From the NCBI GenBank assembly GCA_015484985.1, contig WFUL01000235.1:1-13537 (forward strand): a stretch of DNA of 13,537 bases, written 5' to 3'. Numbering within the stretch: position 1 is the first letter of the stretch; the number at the start of each line of letters is the position of its first letter. This stretch comes from Anaerolineales bacterium (GTDB lineage: Bacteria; Chloroflexota; Anaerolineae; Anaerolineales; DRMV01). The notes under the pieces were generated by a model. That model searched no databases and was not told the DNA's origin. It was given only the letters and a program-made list of their open reading frames with translations. Made by a program: the position numbers and the translations under genes. This document shows positions 6,497-13,537 of the stretch, in pieces.

Positions 6497-7618
6497 CTAC
6501 CTCTGCTTCAACACCTGCTCCAGCGCGTACAGGGCATACAGGGCCGGACGCGGGTGGGCGTTCACACCCATGAGCCCGATACGCCAGACCTGCCCGGCTA
6601 AACGTCCCAAGCCACCGCCAATTTCAATCCCGAAGTCGGTCAGCAGACGACGGCGCAACACCGCCTCGTCCACACCCTCGGGCACTTGCAGTACGTTTAA
6701 GTGGGGGACGCGTTCCTCTTCGGGGGTCAGGTAGGCCAAGCCCAGGGCCTCCACGGCTGGACGAAACATCTCGTATACCCGATGGTGACGGGCCCACACC
6801 GCCTCCAGGCCCTCTTCTTGAATCAGGCGCAGGGCCTCGTGCAATGCATACAGGGCGTTCACCGGTGCGGTGTGATGGTAAGCCCGACGCGTTTCACCAT
6901 GCCAATAAGCGGTGAGCAGTGTAATGTCCATGAACCAGCTCTGCACCGGAGTGCGGCGCCTCCGAATCACCTCCATGGCGCGCGCATTAACGGTCACTGG
7001 CGCAAGCCCAGGCACGCAGGACAGGCACTTTTGGCTCCCTGAGTACACCACATCCAGATCCCAGGCATCCACCTCCACCGGGACGCCGCCTAAGGAAGTC
7101 ACCGCGTCCACCAGGATGAGCGCGCCGTACCGATGGGCCACCTGGGCCAGCGTCTTCACGTCGGAGAGGGCTCCAGTAGAGGTCTCCGCATGCACGCAGG
7201 CCACCACCCTGGTGTCGGGATGGGCCTTGAGAGTATCTTCCACCTTTTGAGGGTCCACCGCCCGACCCCAGGGGAACTCCACAGGAACCACCTGGCCACC
7301 GCAACGTTCCACCATGGCCTGCAGACGTTCACCGAAGTAGCCGTTCTTACACACCACCACCTTGTCCCCGGGCTCCACCAGGTTCACCACTGCGGCCTCC
7401 ATGCCCGCCGTCCCCGGTCCCGACACCACAAAGGTCACCGGGTTACGGGTCCGAAACACGTACTGGAGCAATGTCCGAAGTTCGTCCATCATGCGCAGGA
7501 ATTCAGGGTCCAAATGCCCGATGGTGGGACGGGAAAGAGCCTCCAGCACCCGGGGCGATACATTGGTAGGTCCCGGACCCAAGAGCAGCCGCTCCGGCGG
7601 TTGGAACGTGGTCATCAT
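6497..7618 (-). CDS. AGXT-family PLP aminotransferase (serine/alanine-glyoxylate aminotransferase type)
   Basis: 373 residues, typical for class V aminotransferases of the alanine-glyoxylate/serine-glyoxylate family. N-terminal LLGPGPTNVSPRV is the family opening; VSGPGTAGMEAAV is the PLP phosphate-binding region; HAETSTG and DAVTSLGG (with the PLP-contacting Asp) follow; SGSQKCLS carries the Schiff-base lysine (about Lys197). The C-terminal small domain ends in GIEIGGGLG and WRIGLMG, also conserved. The likely reaction is amino transfer from serine or alanine to glyoxylate; the exact donor cannot be read from sequence. The frame is open to a GTG at 7627, but ATG 7618 is preferred because GGAGG (7631-7627) lies 8 nt upstream of it. 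It has its own promoter. Downstream lies palindromic element copy 3. Confidence 0.93.
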   Translation of the reverse strand: MMTTFQPPERLLLGPGPTNVSPRVLEALSRPTIGHLDPEFLRMMDELRTLLQYVFRTRNPVTFVVSGPGTAGMEAAVVNLVEPGDKVVVCKNGYFGERLQAMVERCGGQVVPVEFPWGRAVDPQKVEDTLKAHPDTRVVACVHAETSTGALSDVKTLAQVAHRYGALILVDAVTSLGGVPVEVDAWDLDVVYSGSQKCLSCVPGLAPVTVNARAMEVIRRRRTPVQSWFMDITLLTAYWHGETRRAYHHTAPVNALYALHEALRLIQEEGLEAVWARHHRVYEMFRPAVEALGLAYLTPEEERVPHLNVLQVPEGVDEAVLRRRLLTDFGIEIGGGLGRLAGQVWRIGLMGVNAHPRPALYALYALEQVLKQR

Positions 7619-7669
7619 AGCCCTCACCTCCCATCAGGATGCAACACTTTTTCGGCCGACCGTAGTTCA

Positions 7670-7699
7670 AGCATAACCCAAGGAACGAGGAAAACTCAA
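7670..7699 (-). promoter_or_regulatory. Promoter of the aminotransferase gene
   Basis: On the minus strand: -35 TTGAGT (7699-7694), an 18-nt spacer, then -10 TATGCT (7675-7670), about 50 nt upstream of ATG 7618. It lies in the 130-nt gap after the reductase gene, so the aminotransferase can be transcribed separately from the enolase-reductase unit. Confidence 0.6.
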
Positions 7700-7748
7700 C
7701 CGGGCATAAGGTAAGGTGGTGAGAAAGGAAAAGCGCCCTCCGTCTTTT

Positions 7749-8642
7749 TCACGCTTCTCCCAGCAAACGCATCCCCGTCAGGGCCTCGTACACCGCGATG
7801 ACGCCGGAGTTGTCCAGATCCTCCAGGCCCTGTTCGCACATGGCCCGGTAGAGTTGGGTATGAACCGCGGTGGCGAAAAGGGGCATACCGTAGGCCCGGG
7901 CCGTGTCCAGCACGATGTCCAGGTCCTTGAGCATGAGGCGGGCCTTGAAGCCCGGTCGACGGTCTCCCTGGAAGAGCCGTGGAGGCTTGTGGTCCAGAGT
8001 CCAGCAACCGGCCGCGCCGCCCCGAATGGCCGCCACCACCCGCCGGGGGTCCACCCCGGCCTTCTGGGCCAGGAGCAGGAGTTCGGCCATGGCCACCATC
8101 TGAGCCGCGACCATGATTTGGTTCGCGGCCTTGGCTACCTGACCCGCGCCGTGGTCACCGATGTGGGTGATGGTCTTCCCCTCGGCCTCCAGCACCGGGC
8201 GGACCTTTTCCAACGCCTCCACCGGCCCGCCCACCATGATGGTCAGGGTCCCCTGCTGGGCCCCCACGTCGCCACCACTGACGGGGGCATCCAGGCACAG
8301 CACGCCCTTTTCTCCCAGCACCTGGGCGATGCGCCGGGCCGTTTCAGGATGGATGGTAGAGTGGTCCACGAAAATCAGGCCTTCCCGGGCCGCTTCCAGG
8401 ATACCTCCCGGCCCCAGGGCTACCTGTTCCACGTCCTTAGAAGTCGGCAGGTTGGTGATGACCACGTCCACCTGGGCGGCCACCTCCGCGGGGGAAGAAG
8501 CGGCACGCGCCCCTTCGGCCACCAGTTCCTCCACCGGTCCCCGGGAACGATTGTGGACGACCAGGGGAAAACCGGCCTTCAGGATGTTTCGGGCCATGGG
8601 TTTCCCCATGGTTCCCAAGCCGATATAGCCTACACGCAACAC
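7749..8642 (-). CDS. Beta-hydroxyacid dehydrogenase, tartronate-semialdehyde reductase / 3-hydroxyisobutyrate dehydrogenase family
   Basis: 297 residues, the family's standard length. An N-terminal Rossmann fold has GLGTMGKPMARN (8-19). DAPVSGGDVGAQQGTL (118-133) is the substrate-binding signature, and GQVAKAANQ carries the catalytic lysine Lys171. The all-helical C-terminal domain contains KARLMLKDLDIVLD. The enzyme reduces or oxidises a small 3-hydroxyacid with NAD(P); the sequence suits 2-hydroxy-3-oxopropionate (tartronate semialdehyde) reductase, with 3-hydroxyisobutyrate dehydrogenase or succinic-semialdehyde reductase as alternatives. It starts at GTG 8642 with AGGAGGTGA just upstream. 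It begins 31 nt after the enolase stop codon, so it is probably co-transcribed with enolase, which suits glycerate feeding into 2-phosphoglycerate. Confidence 0.92.
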   Translation of the reverse strand: MLRVGYIGLGTMGKPMARNILKAGFPLVVHNRSRGPVEELVAEGARAASSPAEVAAQVDVVITNLPTSKDVEQVALGPGGILEAAREGLIFVDHSTIHPETARRIAQVLGEKGVLCLDAPVSGGDVGAQQGTLTIMVGGPVEALEKVRPVLEAEGKTITHIGDHGAGQVAKAANQIMVAAQMVAMAELLLLAQKAGVDPRRVVAAIRGGAAGCWTLDHKPPRLFQGDRRPGFKARLMLKDLDIVLDTARAYGMPLFATAVHTQLYRAMCEQGLEDLDNSGVIAVYEALTGMRLLGEA

Positions 8643-8673
8643 GGCGTCACCTCCTGCGCCTGAATTCGCCCAA

Positions 8674-9969
8674 CTACCGCAAGGTCAGGGGCAGGTAGGC
8701 CCGCCCCGCATACCGGGCCTGAGGGCCCAGGTCCTCCTCAATGCGCAGCAGTTGGTTGTACTTGGCCGTGCGGTCGCTGCGGGCCGGCGCGCCCGTCTTG
8801 ATCTGCCCCATGTTGAGGGCCACCGCCAGGTCCGCGATGGTGGCGTCCTCCGTCTCCCCCGACCGGTGGGAGGTGATGGTCCCCCAGCCCGCGCGCTGGG
8901 CCAGGGTCACGGCCTCCACCGTCTCCGTCAGGGTACCAATCTGGTTCACCTTCACCAACAGGGCGTTGCAGGCCTGGAGGTCGATGGCCCGCTGGACCCG
9001 GTCGGGATTCGTCACCAACAGGTCGTCGCCCACCAACTGGACCTGGTCCCCCAAGGTTCGATACAGGGCCTGCCAGCCTTCCCAGTCGTCCTCGGCCATG
9101 CCGTCCTCGATGGACAGGATGGGGTACGTTTCCACCCAGCGTTGCCAGAAGGCCACCATCTCCTCGGAGGTCAGTCGGCGCCCTTCCCGGCGCAGGTGAT
9201 AGGTGCGGGTTTCCTCGTCGTAGAGTTCCGAGGCCGCGGGGTCCAGGGCCAGCACCACCTGCTCGCCGGGGCGGTAGCCCGCGGTTTCGATGGCCTGCAG
9301 GATGAGTTCCAGGGCTTCTTCGTTGGCCTTCAGCGGGGGCGCGAAACCGCCCTCATCCCCCACCAAGGTGGGGTAGCCTTTCTCCTTGAGCACCTTCTTG
9401 AGGGCGTGGTAGATTTCCGACCCCCACCGCAGGGCCTCGGCGAAGGAGGACGCGCCAATGGGCATGATCATGAATTCCTGCATGTCCGGGCCCTGCCATC
9501 CCGTATGCGCGCCGCCGTTGAGGATGTTCATTAGAGGAACAGGGAGGACGTGGGCCTGGACGCCGCCCAGGTAACGGTACAGGGGAAGGCCCAGGGCCTG
9601 GGCTGCGGCCTTGGCCACCGCCAGGCTCACCCCCAGGATGGCGTTGGCCCCCAGGCGGGACTTATTGGGCGTGCCGTCCAGTTCCAGCATCCGTAGGTCG
9701 ATTTCCCGCTGTCGGGTCGCGTCCATGCCCACCAGGGCCGGAGCGAGGACCTCCCGCACATGGGCGACGGCCTTCTGCACGCCCTTGCCGTGGAAGCGCT
9801 TCGGGTCGCCATCCCGTAACTCCAGGGCCTCGTGCACGCCCGTGGACGCGCCCGAAGGCACCGCGGCCCGTCCCACGAACCCACCTTCTACGTACACCTC
9901 GACTTCCACTGTGGGATTTCCCCGAGAATCCAGAATTTCCCGGGCGTGAATGTGTTCGATTTTGGGCAT
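8674..9969 (-). CDS. eno: Enolase (phosphopyruvate hydratase)
   Basis: 431 residues, full length. It converts 2-phosphoglycerate to phosphoenolpyruvate in glycolysis and gluconeogenesis. The opening IEHIHAREILDSRGNPTVEVEV, mobile loop SGASTG (39-44), general acid region GDEGGFAP with Glu206, metal ligands Asp243, Glu288 (SIEDGMAEDDW) and Asp315, catalytic base Lys340 (VKVNQIGT), and SHRSGETED (367-375) are all present. KTGAPARSDRTAKYNQLLRI closes the barrel. ATG 9969 has GGAGGTGA 4 nt before it. The segment after the active-site His155 (HTGWQGPDMQEF) differs from the common AHADNNVDIQEF-type form, but all catalytic residues are kept. It is first in a likely operon with the downstream reductase and is divergent from the methyltransferase gene. 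Confidence 0.98.
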   Translation of the reverse strand: MPKIEHIHAREILDSRGNPTVEVEVYVEGGFVGRAAVPSGASTGVHEALELRDGDPKRFHGKGVQKAVAHVREVLAPALVGMDATRQREIDLRMLELDGTPNKSRLGANAILGVSLAVAKAAAQALGLPLYRYLGGVQAHVLPVPLMNILNGGAHTGWQGPDMQEFMIMPIGASSFAEALRWGSEIYHALKKVLKEKGYPTLVGDEGGFAPPLKANEEALELILQAIETAGYRPGEQVVLALDPAASELYDEETRTYHLRREGRRLTSEEMVAFWQRWVETYPILSIEDGMAEDDWEGWQALYRTLGDQVQLVGDDLLVTNPDRVQRAIDLQACNALLVKVNQIGTLTETVEAVTLAQRAGWGTITSHRSGETEDATIADLAVALNMGQIKTGAPARSDRTAKYNQLLRIEEDLGPQARYAGRAYLPLTLR

Positions 9970-9998
9970 GGTTTCACCTCCATGCAGGGACTGTCGAT

Positions 9999-10027
9999 AT
10001 TGTACCCCGTTCGGGAGGAAAGATGTA
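9999..10027 (-). promoter_or_regulatory. Probable enolase promoter
   Basis: On the minus strand, a good -10 box TACAAT (10004-9999) sits about 30 nt upstream of the eno start codon. The expected -35 position (about 10027-10022) reads TACATC, a poor match, so an activator or tolerance for weak -35 boxes is implied. The site overlaps the ribosome binding site and start codon of the divergent methyltransferase gene. Confidence 0.5.
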
Positions 10028-10877
10028 TCCGCGGGAGCCTGAGCCCGATTTCCGGATACACTATGAATTGAGCATCCCGCGAGGGCTCAAGCGGACTGGG
10101 GCCCCGTCCGGTATGTCCATAGAGGAAAGCCGACTCATGTCTATTTACGACCGTGCCCAAGCATCAGGATACGCGAGACACCGCCACGTTCATCCCGGTG
10201 TATTACAGGCGCTTCTATATAGAGGGAGCATACACCCGGCTACTCGCGTGCTGGATGTGGGATGTGGGCCGGGCCATTACTTATGGGCCCTGGAACAGAC
10301 CGTCGGGTGCAAGGGTTGGGGCCTTGACCCTTCTTGGGAAATGCTCAGCAGCGCCAAAACCCGCCTTCCCCACCATCCCCTCTGCCTGGGAAGGGCAGAA
10401 AGCCTGCCTTATCCTTGTGCCACCTTCGACTTGGTCTTTTCCGTAGACGTTATCCATCACGTTGAGGACCGCCCGGCATACTTTCGTCAGGCCTATCGAG
10501 TGCTCAAGCTCGGCGGTCGGATATGCACGGTCACGGATTCCGAGGAGATCATCCGGCACCGTCAGCCCCTCTCGGTGTACTTTCCCGAAACGGTGGACAT
10601 TGACCTGCAACGCTATCCACGATTGGCGGATTTACGGGCCATGATGAAAGAAGCCGGGTTCCACGTCCTGCAAGAGGAGAAGGTCTCATACCGTTATATG
10701 GTCACAAGCCTCCAACCATTTCAGGACAAGGCCTTTTCCAGTTTACACCTTATTTCAGAAGAAGCATTTGAGCGAGGCCTGCAACGGATGGAGCAAGCTT
10801 TGCGCCGCGGTCCCCTTCCAGCCGTCTCTCGCTACGTACTTCTCTGGGGTGTCAAACCCGTCTCTGCCACAGCGTAA
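10023..10877 (+). CDS. Class I SAM-dependent methyltransferase, substrate unknown
   Basis: 284 residues from ATG 10023. The Rossmann methyltransferase core is clear: motif I VLDVGCGPGHYLWAL (76-90), an acidic residue after strand 2 (GLDPS), motif with ESLPY and FDLVFSVDVIHHV (the post-I/motif IV region of UbiE-like enzymes), then AYRVLKLGGRICTVTDS. A C-terminal segment ends in RYVLLWGVKP. The target molecule cannot be inferred. The start is uncertain: GGGAGG (10013-10018) sits only 4 nt before ATG 10023 and supports it. The first 30 residues look unlike the family, however, and internal ATGs at 10113 and 10138 would begin nearer the typical YDRAQASGYARHR opening. Base composition is lower in GC than pcm and trmD. 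It stands alone, divergent from eno, with a 175-nt gap before pcm. Confidence 0.85.
   Translation: MYPREPEPDFRIHYELSIPRGLKRTGAPSGMSIEESRLMSIYDRAQASGYARHRHVHPGVLQALLYRGSIHPATRVLDVGCGPGHYLWALEQTVGCKGWGLDPSWEMLSSAKTRLPHHPLCLGRAESLPYPCATFDLVFSVDVIHHVEDRPAYFRQAYRVLKLGGRICTVTDSEEIIRHRQPLSVYFPETVDIDLQRYPRLADLRAMMKEAGFHVLQEEKVSYRYMVTSLQPFQDKAFSSLHLISEEAFERGLQRMEQALRRGPLPAVSRYVLLWGVKPVSATA
10068..10090. repeat. Short inverted repeat TTGAGC-N11-GCTCAA
   Basis: A 6-bp perfect inverted repeat (10068-10073 and 10085-10090) lies between the eno promoter and the alternative internal starts of the methyltransferase. If the methyltransferase starts at 10113 or 10138 this site would be intergenic and operator-like. 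If the start is 10023 it is inside the coding region and may be chance. Confidence 0.3.
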
Positions 10878-11017
10878 CGCCACTTTCCCTACTACAACAG
10901 GCCCCATTTGCGGGATTCCTCGCTCCGTGCGAACGAAAACGGTGCAAGCCAGTCCTTCACCTCTTATATAAGTAGATTCGTTTCTTCCCGCCGCACCTGC
11001 ACCTCTCTCCCCCCATC

Positions 11018-11026
11018 TGGTACAAT
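11018..11026 (+). promoter_or_regulatory. Extended -10 promoter for pcm-trmD
   Basis: TGG followed by TACAAT (11021-11026) forms an extended -10 box. The -35 position is weak, as expected for this class. It lies 27 nt upstream of the pcm GTG, giving a very short leader that includes the GGGAGGTG ribosome binding site (11041-11048). Confidence 0.6.
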
Positions 11027-11052
11027 TCCGCCAGACCCTGGGGAGGTGCGCG

Positions 11053-11739
11053 GTGGAGCGGCAGGACCCTTTTGCCCAGGAACGCCGCCGTATGGTGGAG
11101 GAGCAACTCAAGGCCCGAGGCATTCGGGACCGACGGGTGCTGGAGGCCATGCTTCAGGTGCCCCGGCACCTCTTCGTGCGTCCGGAGGACCGGGAGTGGG
11201 CCTACGCGGACGGCCCTCTACCCATCGGCTTCGGCCAGACCATATCACAACCCTACATCGTGGCCCGCATGACGGAACTGTTGGGCCTCAAGGGCAAGGA
11301 AAAAGTCCTGGAAATCGGCACCGGGTCGGGCTATCAGGCGGCCGTGCTGGCCCACCTGGCGCGGGAAGTCCATACGGTGGAACGCATCCCCGAACTTGCA
11401 AAACTGGCCCGAGAGCGCCTGAAGCGCCTGGGGCTGACCAACGTCCATGTCCATGTGGCCGACGGCACCCTGGGATGGCCCGCCGAAGCGCCCTACGACG
11501 CCATCCTGGTGACCGCAGCGGCACCGGAAATCCCCCAACCCCTTCTGAACCAGCTGGCTCCTGGGGGCCGCCTGGTCGCGCCCGTCGGTTCTCGAGGACT
11601 CCAGTATCTGGAGCGATGGACCCGGACCGACGGGGACTTCCTCCACGAGCGCTTCGAGCCCGTGGCCTTCGTGCCCCTGGTGGGAAAATACGGATGGCAT
11701 CCGGGCGAGTACGGGAACACTGAATCTCCGGCTGGGTAG
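11053..11739 (+). CDS. pcm: Protein-L-isoaspartate O-methyltransferase
   Basis: 228 residues, usual family length. It methylates L-isoaspartyl residues from spontaneous asparagine and aspartate damage, starting their repair in the cytoplasm. Family motifs are complete: MVEEQLKARGI, VPRHLFV, then GFGQTISQPYIVARM (59-73, including the active-site Ser65), SAM motif I VLEIGTGSGYQAAVLA (85-100), VHTVER, and TAAAPEIPQPLLNQL with GGRLVAPVG. The start is GTG 11053, fixed by GGGAGGTG (11041-11048) and by the conserved N-terminus. It ends 15 nt before trmD, so the two are surely co-transcribed. The family is common in Proteobacteria, archaea and many thermophiles. Confidence 0.96.
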   Translation: MERQDPFAQERRRMVEEQLKARGIRDRRVLEAMLQVPRHLFVRPEDREWAYADGPLPIGFGQTISQPYIVARMTELLGLKGKEKVLEIGTGSGYQAAVLAHLAREVHTVERIPELAKLARERLKRLGLTNVHVHVADGTLGWPAEAPYDAILVTAAAPEIPQPLLNQLAPGGRLVAPVGSRGLQYLERWTRTDGDFLHERFEPVAFVPLVGKYGWHPGEYGNTESPAG

Positions 11740-11754
11740 TGACGCGAGGTCCCC

Positions 11755-12519
11755 ATGCGCTTCGACGTGTTCACCCTGTTCCCCGAAGTGTTCGAACCCT
11801 ACCTCAGTGTGAGCGTCCTGGGCAAGGCCCGGGAAAAGGGTCTGCTGGAGGTGCACCTGCACAACATTCGAGACTGGGCCACGGACAAGCATCGCACCGT
11901 GGACGATGAGCCTTACGGCGGGGGCGGGGGCATGATTATGAAACCCGAACCCATCTTCGCCGCAGTGGAAGACGTTCTGGGACGGCCACCCCAGACCCCG
12001 GTCATCCTGCTCACCCCGCAGGGACGCCTGTTCACCCAAGACGTGGCCCGGGAGCTGGCCCAGCACCCCCGTCTGGCCCTCATCTGCGGCCGTTATGAAG
12101 GCATCGACGAACGGGTACGGCAATACCTGGTTACCGACGAAATCTCCATCGGTGATTACGTGCTCACCGGGGGCGAGCTCCCGGCCCTGGTGGTCATTGA
12201 CGCGGTCACCCGCCTCATCCCCGGCGTCCTGGGAGACCCCGACGCGCCCGAGGAGGATTCTTTCGCCCAAGGGTTGCTGGAATATCCCCACTACACCCGC
12301 CCCGCGGTATTCCGCGGCTGGGAAGTCCCCGAAGTGCTGCGCTCCGGAGACCACGCCCGCATCGCCCGCTGGCGCCGCGAGCAGGCCTTGAAACGCACCT
12401 GGGAACGCCGACCCGACCTCATCGAGAAAGCCAAGCGCGAAGGACGTCTGTCGCCCGAAGACCTGGCGTTTTTGGCTCGATTGGAACAGGAAAGGCGAGG
12501 GGGACCCGTACATAGTTAA
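11755..12519 (+). CDS. trmD: tRNA (guanine-N1)-methyltransferase
   Basis: 254 residues, full length. It makes m1G37 in tRNAs with G at position 36, preventing +1 frameshifting, and is an essential SPOUT-class enzyme. It starts MRFDVFTLFPE; HNIRDWATDKHRTVDDEPYG (36-55) and GGGGGMIMKPEP follow. LICGRYEGIDERV and DEISIGDYVLTGGE (128-141) form the trefoil knot that binds SAM. Arg153 and Asp168 (in EEDSF) are the catalytic pair equivalents, and LEYPHYTRP then SGDHARIARWRR complete the signature. GAGGT (11746-11750) precedes ATG 11755. In many bacteria trmD sits in an rpsP-rimM-trmD-rplS cluster; here it follows pcm instead, and none of those partners is in the window. Confidence 0.98.
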   Translation: MRFDVFTLFPEVFEPYLSVSVLGKAREKGLLEVHLHNIRDWATDKHRTVDDEPYGGGGGMIMKPEPIFAAVEDVLGRPPQTPVILLTPQGRLFTQDVARELAQHPRLALICGRYEGIDERVRQYLVTDEISIGDYVLTGGELPALVVIDAVTRLIPGVLGDPDAPEEDSFAQGLLEYPHYTRPAVFRGWEVPEVLRSGDHARIARWRREQALKRTWERRPDLIEKAKREGRLSPEDLAFLARLEQERRGGPVHS

Positions 12520-12559
12520 GACTCCTTCGCCCATCCCTACATTGAGGAAAACGGCACCC

Positions 12560-13537
12560 ATGACCCCATCATCGAACTCCCGATCCCGGCCTTTCCCCTA
12601 CCTCTCTGTGTTGTTGGTGTCCATGGGCCATTTCGCCCACGACATCTTCCCCGCTTTCTACGGCGTCCTCCTCCCCATCCTGGCGCCTGCCTTGGGTTTG
12701 AGTCGAGGCGTGGCTGGCCTCATCACCCTGGCCCGTCAAGTACCCGCGACCCTCAACCCCTTCCTGGGTTACCTGGCGGACCGTACGTCGGTGCGCTGGT
12801 TCGTCATCCTGGCTCCCGGACTTACCGCCACCGGGATGACCCTGCTGGGCTGGGTTCCCAACATCTGGACCCTGACCCTGCTCCTCTTCCTGGTGGGCAT
12901 CAGCGTGGCCCTGTTCCACGCGCCCGCGCCGGCCTTGGTGGCGGAAATCAGCCATCCCTTTACCGGCCGGGGAATGAGCTTCTTCATGGCCGCGGGAGAA
13001 CTGGGCCGCAGCATCGGCCCTGTACTGGCCATTTGGGGCGTGACCGCATTGGGCTTGCGGGGATTGCCGGCCCTGGCCTTGCTGGGCTGGATGGCCTCCG
13101 CGATCCTGGCCTGGCGCCTGGCCGCGGTAGAAGCCCGGGTCAAGAACCACCGATCCCCGGTGACACGGGCGGAACTGCGACGCTGGATGGCTCGCATGGG
13201 CCTCCCCCTGGCCGTGCTCATTCTGGGTCGGGCCCTCATCGTAGGAAGTATGGGCACGTACCTGACCTGGTACCTGACGGACAGCGGCCTGCCCTGGGCC
13301 CGGGCGGGCTATTGGGTCACAGTGTACGAGGCCGCCGGCGTGGTCGGCGCGTTGACCACCGGAACCTTGAGCGACTGGCTGGGCCGTCGCCGCACCATTG
13401 CCCTGGCCACCGGTGCTGCAGCCATGCTCTTGACCGGCATGGTGCTCACTCCCGGACCCTGGAAACCGTGGTGGCTTCCCTTCCTGGGATTCACCGCGCT
13501 CTCCGTCCAGCCCGTCATGCTGGCCCTGGTGCAGGAC
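12560..13537 (+). CDS. MFS transporter, fosmidomycin-resistance (Fsr)-like, 3'-truncated by the window
   Basis: An open frame of 326 codons from ATG 12560 to the window edge with no stop. Hydrophobic segments alternate with short charged loops as in a 12-helix major facilitator: helices begin about residues 14, 48, 80, 103, 140, 170, 212, 255 and 280. The family pattern is seen in SMGHFAHDIFPAFYGVLLP, the A-like loop FLGYLADRTSVRW, LFHAPAPALVAEIS with RGMSFFMAAGELGRSIGP, and a second-half loop GTLSDWLGRRRT. This matches Fsr-type drug or metabolite exporters; the substrate is not predictable. GAGG (12544-12547) lies 12 nt upstream of the ATG, rather far, and an upstream start is blocked by proximity to trmD, whose stop is 40 nt before. 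It is likely the third gene of the pcm-trmD operon. Confidence 0.88.
   Translation, partial: MTPSSNSRSRPFPYLSVLLVSMGHFAHDIFPAFYGVLLPILAPALGLSRGVAGLITLARQVPATLNPFLGYLADRTSVRWFVILAPGLTATGMTLLGWVPNIWTLTLLLFLVGISVALFHAPAPALVAEISHPFTGRGMSFFMAAGELGRSIGPVLAIWGVTALGLRGLPALALLGWMASAILAWRLAAVEARVKNHRSPVTRAELRRWMARMGLPLAVLILGRALIVGSMGTYLTWYLTDSGLPWARAGYWVTVYEAAGVVGALTTGTLSDWLGRRRTIALATGAAAMLLTGMVLTPGPWKPWWLPFLGFTALSVQPVMLALVQD

Noticed and set aside
7725..7750. AAAAG/CTTTT pairing after the reductase gene as a terminator
   Set aside because: Only five A/G-T/C pairs with a large GC loop that does not pair well; too weak to call.
7716..8663. 315-codon plus-strand open frame opposite the reductase gene
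   Set aside because: Antisense shadow; the minus-strand protein has all catalytic motifs of its family.
11245..12561. 438-codon minus-strand open frame across pcm and trmD
   Set aside because: Spans two conserved plus-strand genes and their junction; a codon-bias shadow.

Overview
This window looks like chromosomal DNA from a high-GC bacterium with strong GGAGGTGA-type ribosome binding sites, most consistent with a (possibly thermophilic) member of the Chloroflexota. That placement is inferred from overall gene style (an AGXT-family aminotransferase, a beta-hydroxyacid dehydrogenase, pcm next to trmD, and a large secreted DOMON-like/cysteine-tryptophan protein). No single marker proves it, and a deep-branching Bacillota relative cannot be excluded because a glmS ribozyme is present.

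Layout. The left two thirds is read on the minus strand. At 307-3264 is a 985-residue exported or membrane-anchored protein that I cannot assign to a family; its C-terminal half is built from tandem Cys/Trp repeats. At 3852-5696 is glmS, with an intrinsic terminator (3781-3816). Its very long leader runs from a sigma70-type promoter (6220-6248) through a recognisable glmS self-cleaving ribozyme (5900-6129), then about 200 nt more to the start codon. At 6497-7618 is an AGXT-family aminotransferase with its own promoter. At 8674-9969 and 7749-8642 are enolase and a tartronate-semialdehyde-reductase-like enzyme, probably co-transcribed. From 10023 rightward genes are on the plus strand: a SAM methyltransferase divergent from enolase, then pcm, trmD and a truncated fosmidomycin-resistance-like MFS transporter as one likely operon.

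The most unusual structure is a family of three roughly 115-125 bp palindromic elements (1-100, cut by the window edge; 3592-3706; 6352-6469), all intergenic. Each has a perfect 19-25 bp central hairpin with the invariant 13-mer GCGGCGAAGCCGC at its tip, a stem whose sequence differs between copies while staying fully paired, and flanking arms that are inverted, diverged copies of one roughly 30-nt motif. They bracket the Cys/Trp-repeat gene on one side and the glmS unit on the other.

The second notable item is the ribozyme. Its core is canonical, and the P3 loop has a perfect 9-nt partner 3' of P4. However, it carries a 42-nt two-hairpin insertion between the 5' strand of P2 and the conserved AUCGA segment, and the P3-loop partner sequence recurs just upstream of the glmS ribosome binding site.

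Functionally, glmS feeds amino sugar and cell-wall precursor synthesis under GlcN6P feedback. The aminotransferase, reductase and enolase could link serine/glyoxylate to glycolysis through glycerate and 2-phosphoglycerate. pcm and trmD are protein-repair and tRNA-modification housekeeping genes.
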